DNA of 64,000 nt from Marinomonas rhizomae (GTDB lineage: Bacteria > Pseudomonadota > Gammaproteobacteria > Pseudomonadales > Marinomonadaceae): positions 62,001 through 126,000 of the forward strand of contig NZ_QNSE01000010.1 in assembly GCF_003315485.1 (NCBI RefSeq), read 5' to 3'. The notes under the pieces are model-generated. The model searched no databases and had not been told where the DNA came from. It saw only the letters and a program-made list of their open reading frames with translations. How positions within the stretch are numbered: position 1 is the first letter of the stretch; each line of letters begins with the position of its first letter. The translations under genes were made by a program, and so were the position numbers. Shown in pieces: positions 63,222-64,000 of the stretch.

Positions 63222-63998
63222 ATGAAGGTCATCAGCCTTAATGTAAACGGTATAAGACAAGCAGCAGAACGCGGCTTCTTTGAATGGATGGTTCGTCAGG
63301 ACCCAGATGTTGTATGTCTACAAGACATACAGGCAGATGAACGCACACTAAATGATAGTGTGTTTTTTCCACCAGGGTACAACACATACTTCTTTGACTC
63401 GATGGACAATCCAGAACAAGCAGGTGTCGCTATCTATTGTAAAACCATGCCTAAAGCCATTATGACAGGTATGGGATTCCCTGAGTGCGACTTCGAAGGT
63501 CGCTTTATTCAAGCGGATTTCGATAAAGTAAGTATCGGCGCTTTCTTAACACCTCATGGTTCAAACCATGAGGAGGCGCTTCAAGAACACAAATACCGCT
63601 TTATGGAAGGTTTTAAGAACCACCTAATTAAAACTCGCCGTAAACGTCGTGAATTTATTTTCTGCGGAACCGCCAATGTTGCACGTTCACCGATTGATGT
63701 CAGCAGTTGGTTCGTCAATCAACGCAACTCTGGCTTCTTGCCAGAGGAACGTAAGTGGATAAATGAAATTTTCAATGAACTTGAATATATTGACGCCTTC
63801 CGACAAGTCAATAAACAAGACAAGCAATACACTTGGTGGCCTGATTATGAGCGTGCGTGGAAATTAGATGAAGGTGGTCGTTTAGACTATCAAATCACTA
63901 CTCCAGGTATCAAAGGCCTAATTCAAGGTGGAACAATATATAAAGGCCAGCGCTTTTCAGATCATGCGCCATTAATCATGGAATACAATATTGATTAA
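63222..63998 (+). CDS. crc: Catabolite repression control protein Crc
   Basis: 258-aa ExoIII-fold protein matching Pseudomonas Crc: MKVISLNVNGIRQAAERGFF, then RFIQADFDKVSIGAFL and TRRKRREFIFCGTANVA, GRLDYQITTPG. Catalytic residues of exonuclease III are altered: E34-type CLQET reads CLQDIQ, and GDMN reads GTAN, so no nuclease activity is expected. Crc acts with Hfq to block translation of catabolic mRNAs. Its place next to pyrE is conserved with Pseudomonas. Complete: TAA at 63996-63998. Confidence 0.93.
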   Translation: MKVISLNVNGIRQAAERGFFEWMVRQDPDVVCLQDIQADERTLNDSVFFPPGYNTYFFDSMDNPEQAGVAIYCKTMPKAIMTGMGFPECDFEGRFIQADFDKVSIGAFLTPHGSNHEEALQEHKYRFMEGFKNHLIKTRRKRREFIFCGTANVARSPIDVSSWFVNQRNSGFLPEERKWINEIFNELEYIDAFRQVNKQDKQYTWWPDYERAWKLDEGGRLDYQITTPGIKGLIQGGTIYKGQRFSDHAPLIMEYNID

Positions 63999-64000
63999 TT

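Overview
The window reads as chromosomal DNA of a marine gammaproteobacterium of the Oceanospirillales/Pseudomonadales type, most likely Marinomonas or a close relative. This is inferred from protein resemblance, two TRAP importers, a Crc homologue, and a coaBC-dut-argB-slmA-pyrE-crc order that recalls Pseudomonas. There is no rRNA, tRNA, CRISPR array, IS element or prophage that I can support. Most of the window is ordinary core and transport DNA. The accessory part is about 27.2-34.0 kb, with a smaller piece at 57.3-57.8 kb.

Layout. 0.1-5.4 kb: an EAL-CBS-GGDEF c-di-GMP protein, an LpxH/PlcP-type metallophosphoesterase, and a DEDDh exonuclease paired with a cNMP-CBS-DUF294 protein. The first two genes are both preceded by 11-bp-phased Pho-box-like repeats. 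5.6-10.5 kb: a gluconate module of TRAP importer, gntK and gntR with three GntR-type operators. 10.6-14.3 kb: fecBCDE without fecA or fecIR. 14.3-19.1 kb: small enzymes, LysR, AraC and LysE genes. 19.2-24.3 kb: a Cache sensor kinase and NarL-type regulator beside a TakP-like TRAP importer. 24.5-27.2 kb: SGNH hydrolase, LysE, GNAT and an ElyC/SanA-like protein.

Accessory belt, 27.2-34.0 kb. It holds an antitoxin next to a decayed RelE/ParE toxin, a DUF2971 gene, a HigBA-type pair, a DUF4160/DUF2442-HTH pair flanked by two near-identical terminators, and a compact operon of XRE regulator, membrane-anchored unknown protein and NadS-like HTH protein behind a perfect palindrome. A trpR-trpE-trpG operon sits in the middle, with its promoter and TrpR operator visible. 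The XRE-membrane protein-NadS operon and the DUF4160/DUF2442-HTH pair are my best candidates for undescribed systems.

34.4-63.9 kb: feoAB with a Fur box, the sulfate importer sbp-cysTWA, a GlxA-type regulator with an HAD phosphatase, a divergent pair of a Pat-type acetyltransferase and an HDAC-family deacetylase, rlpA, an AbrB-family membrane protein, a nucleoside ABC importer with cdd, mutM, rpmBG (rpmG is a short gene at 54847-55017), a DMT exporter with a divergent Lrp regulator, a ParDE-like pair, radC, coaBC, dut, argB, slmA, pyrE and crc.

A recurring theme is that four of the five importers (gluconate TRAP, TakP-like TRAP, sulfate, nucleoside) carry a hairpin directly after the binding-protein gene and before the permease or ATPase genes. 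This fits excess expression of the binding protein. Several start codons were moved from the longest reading frame to one with a Shine-Dalgarno site or family support; each case is noted.
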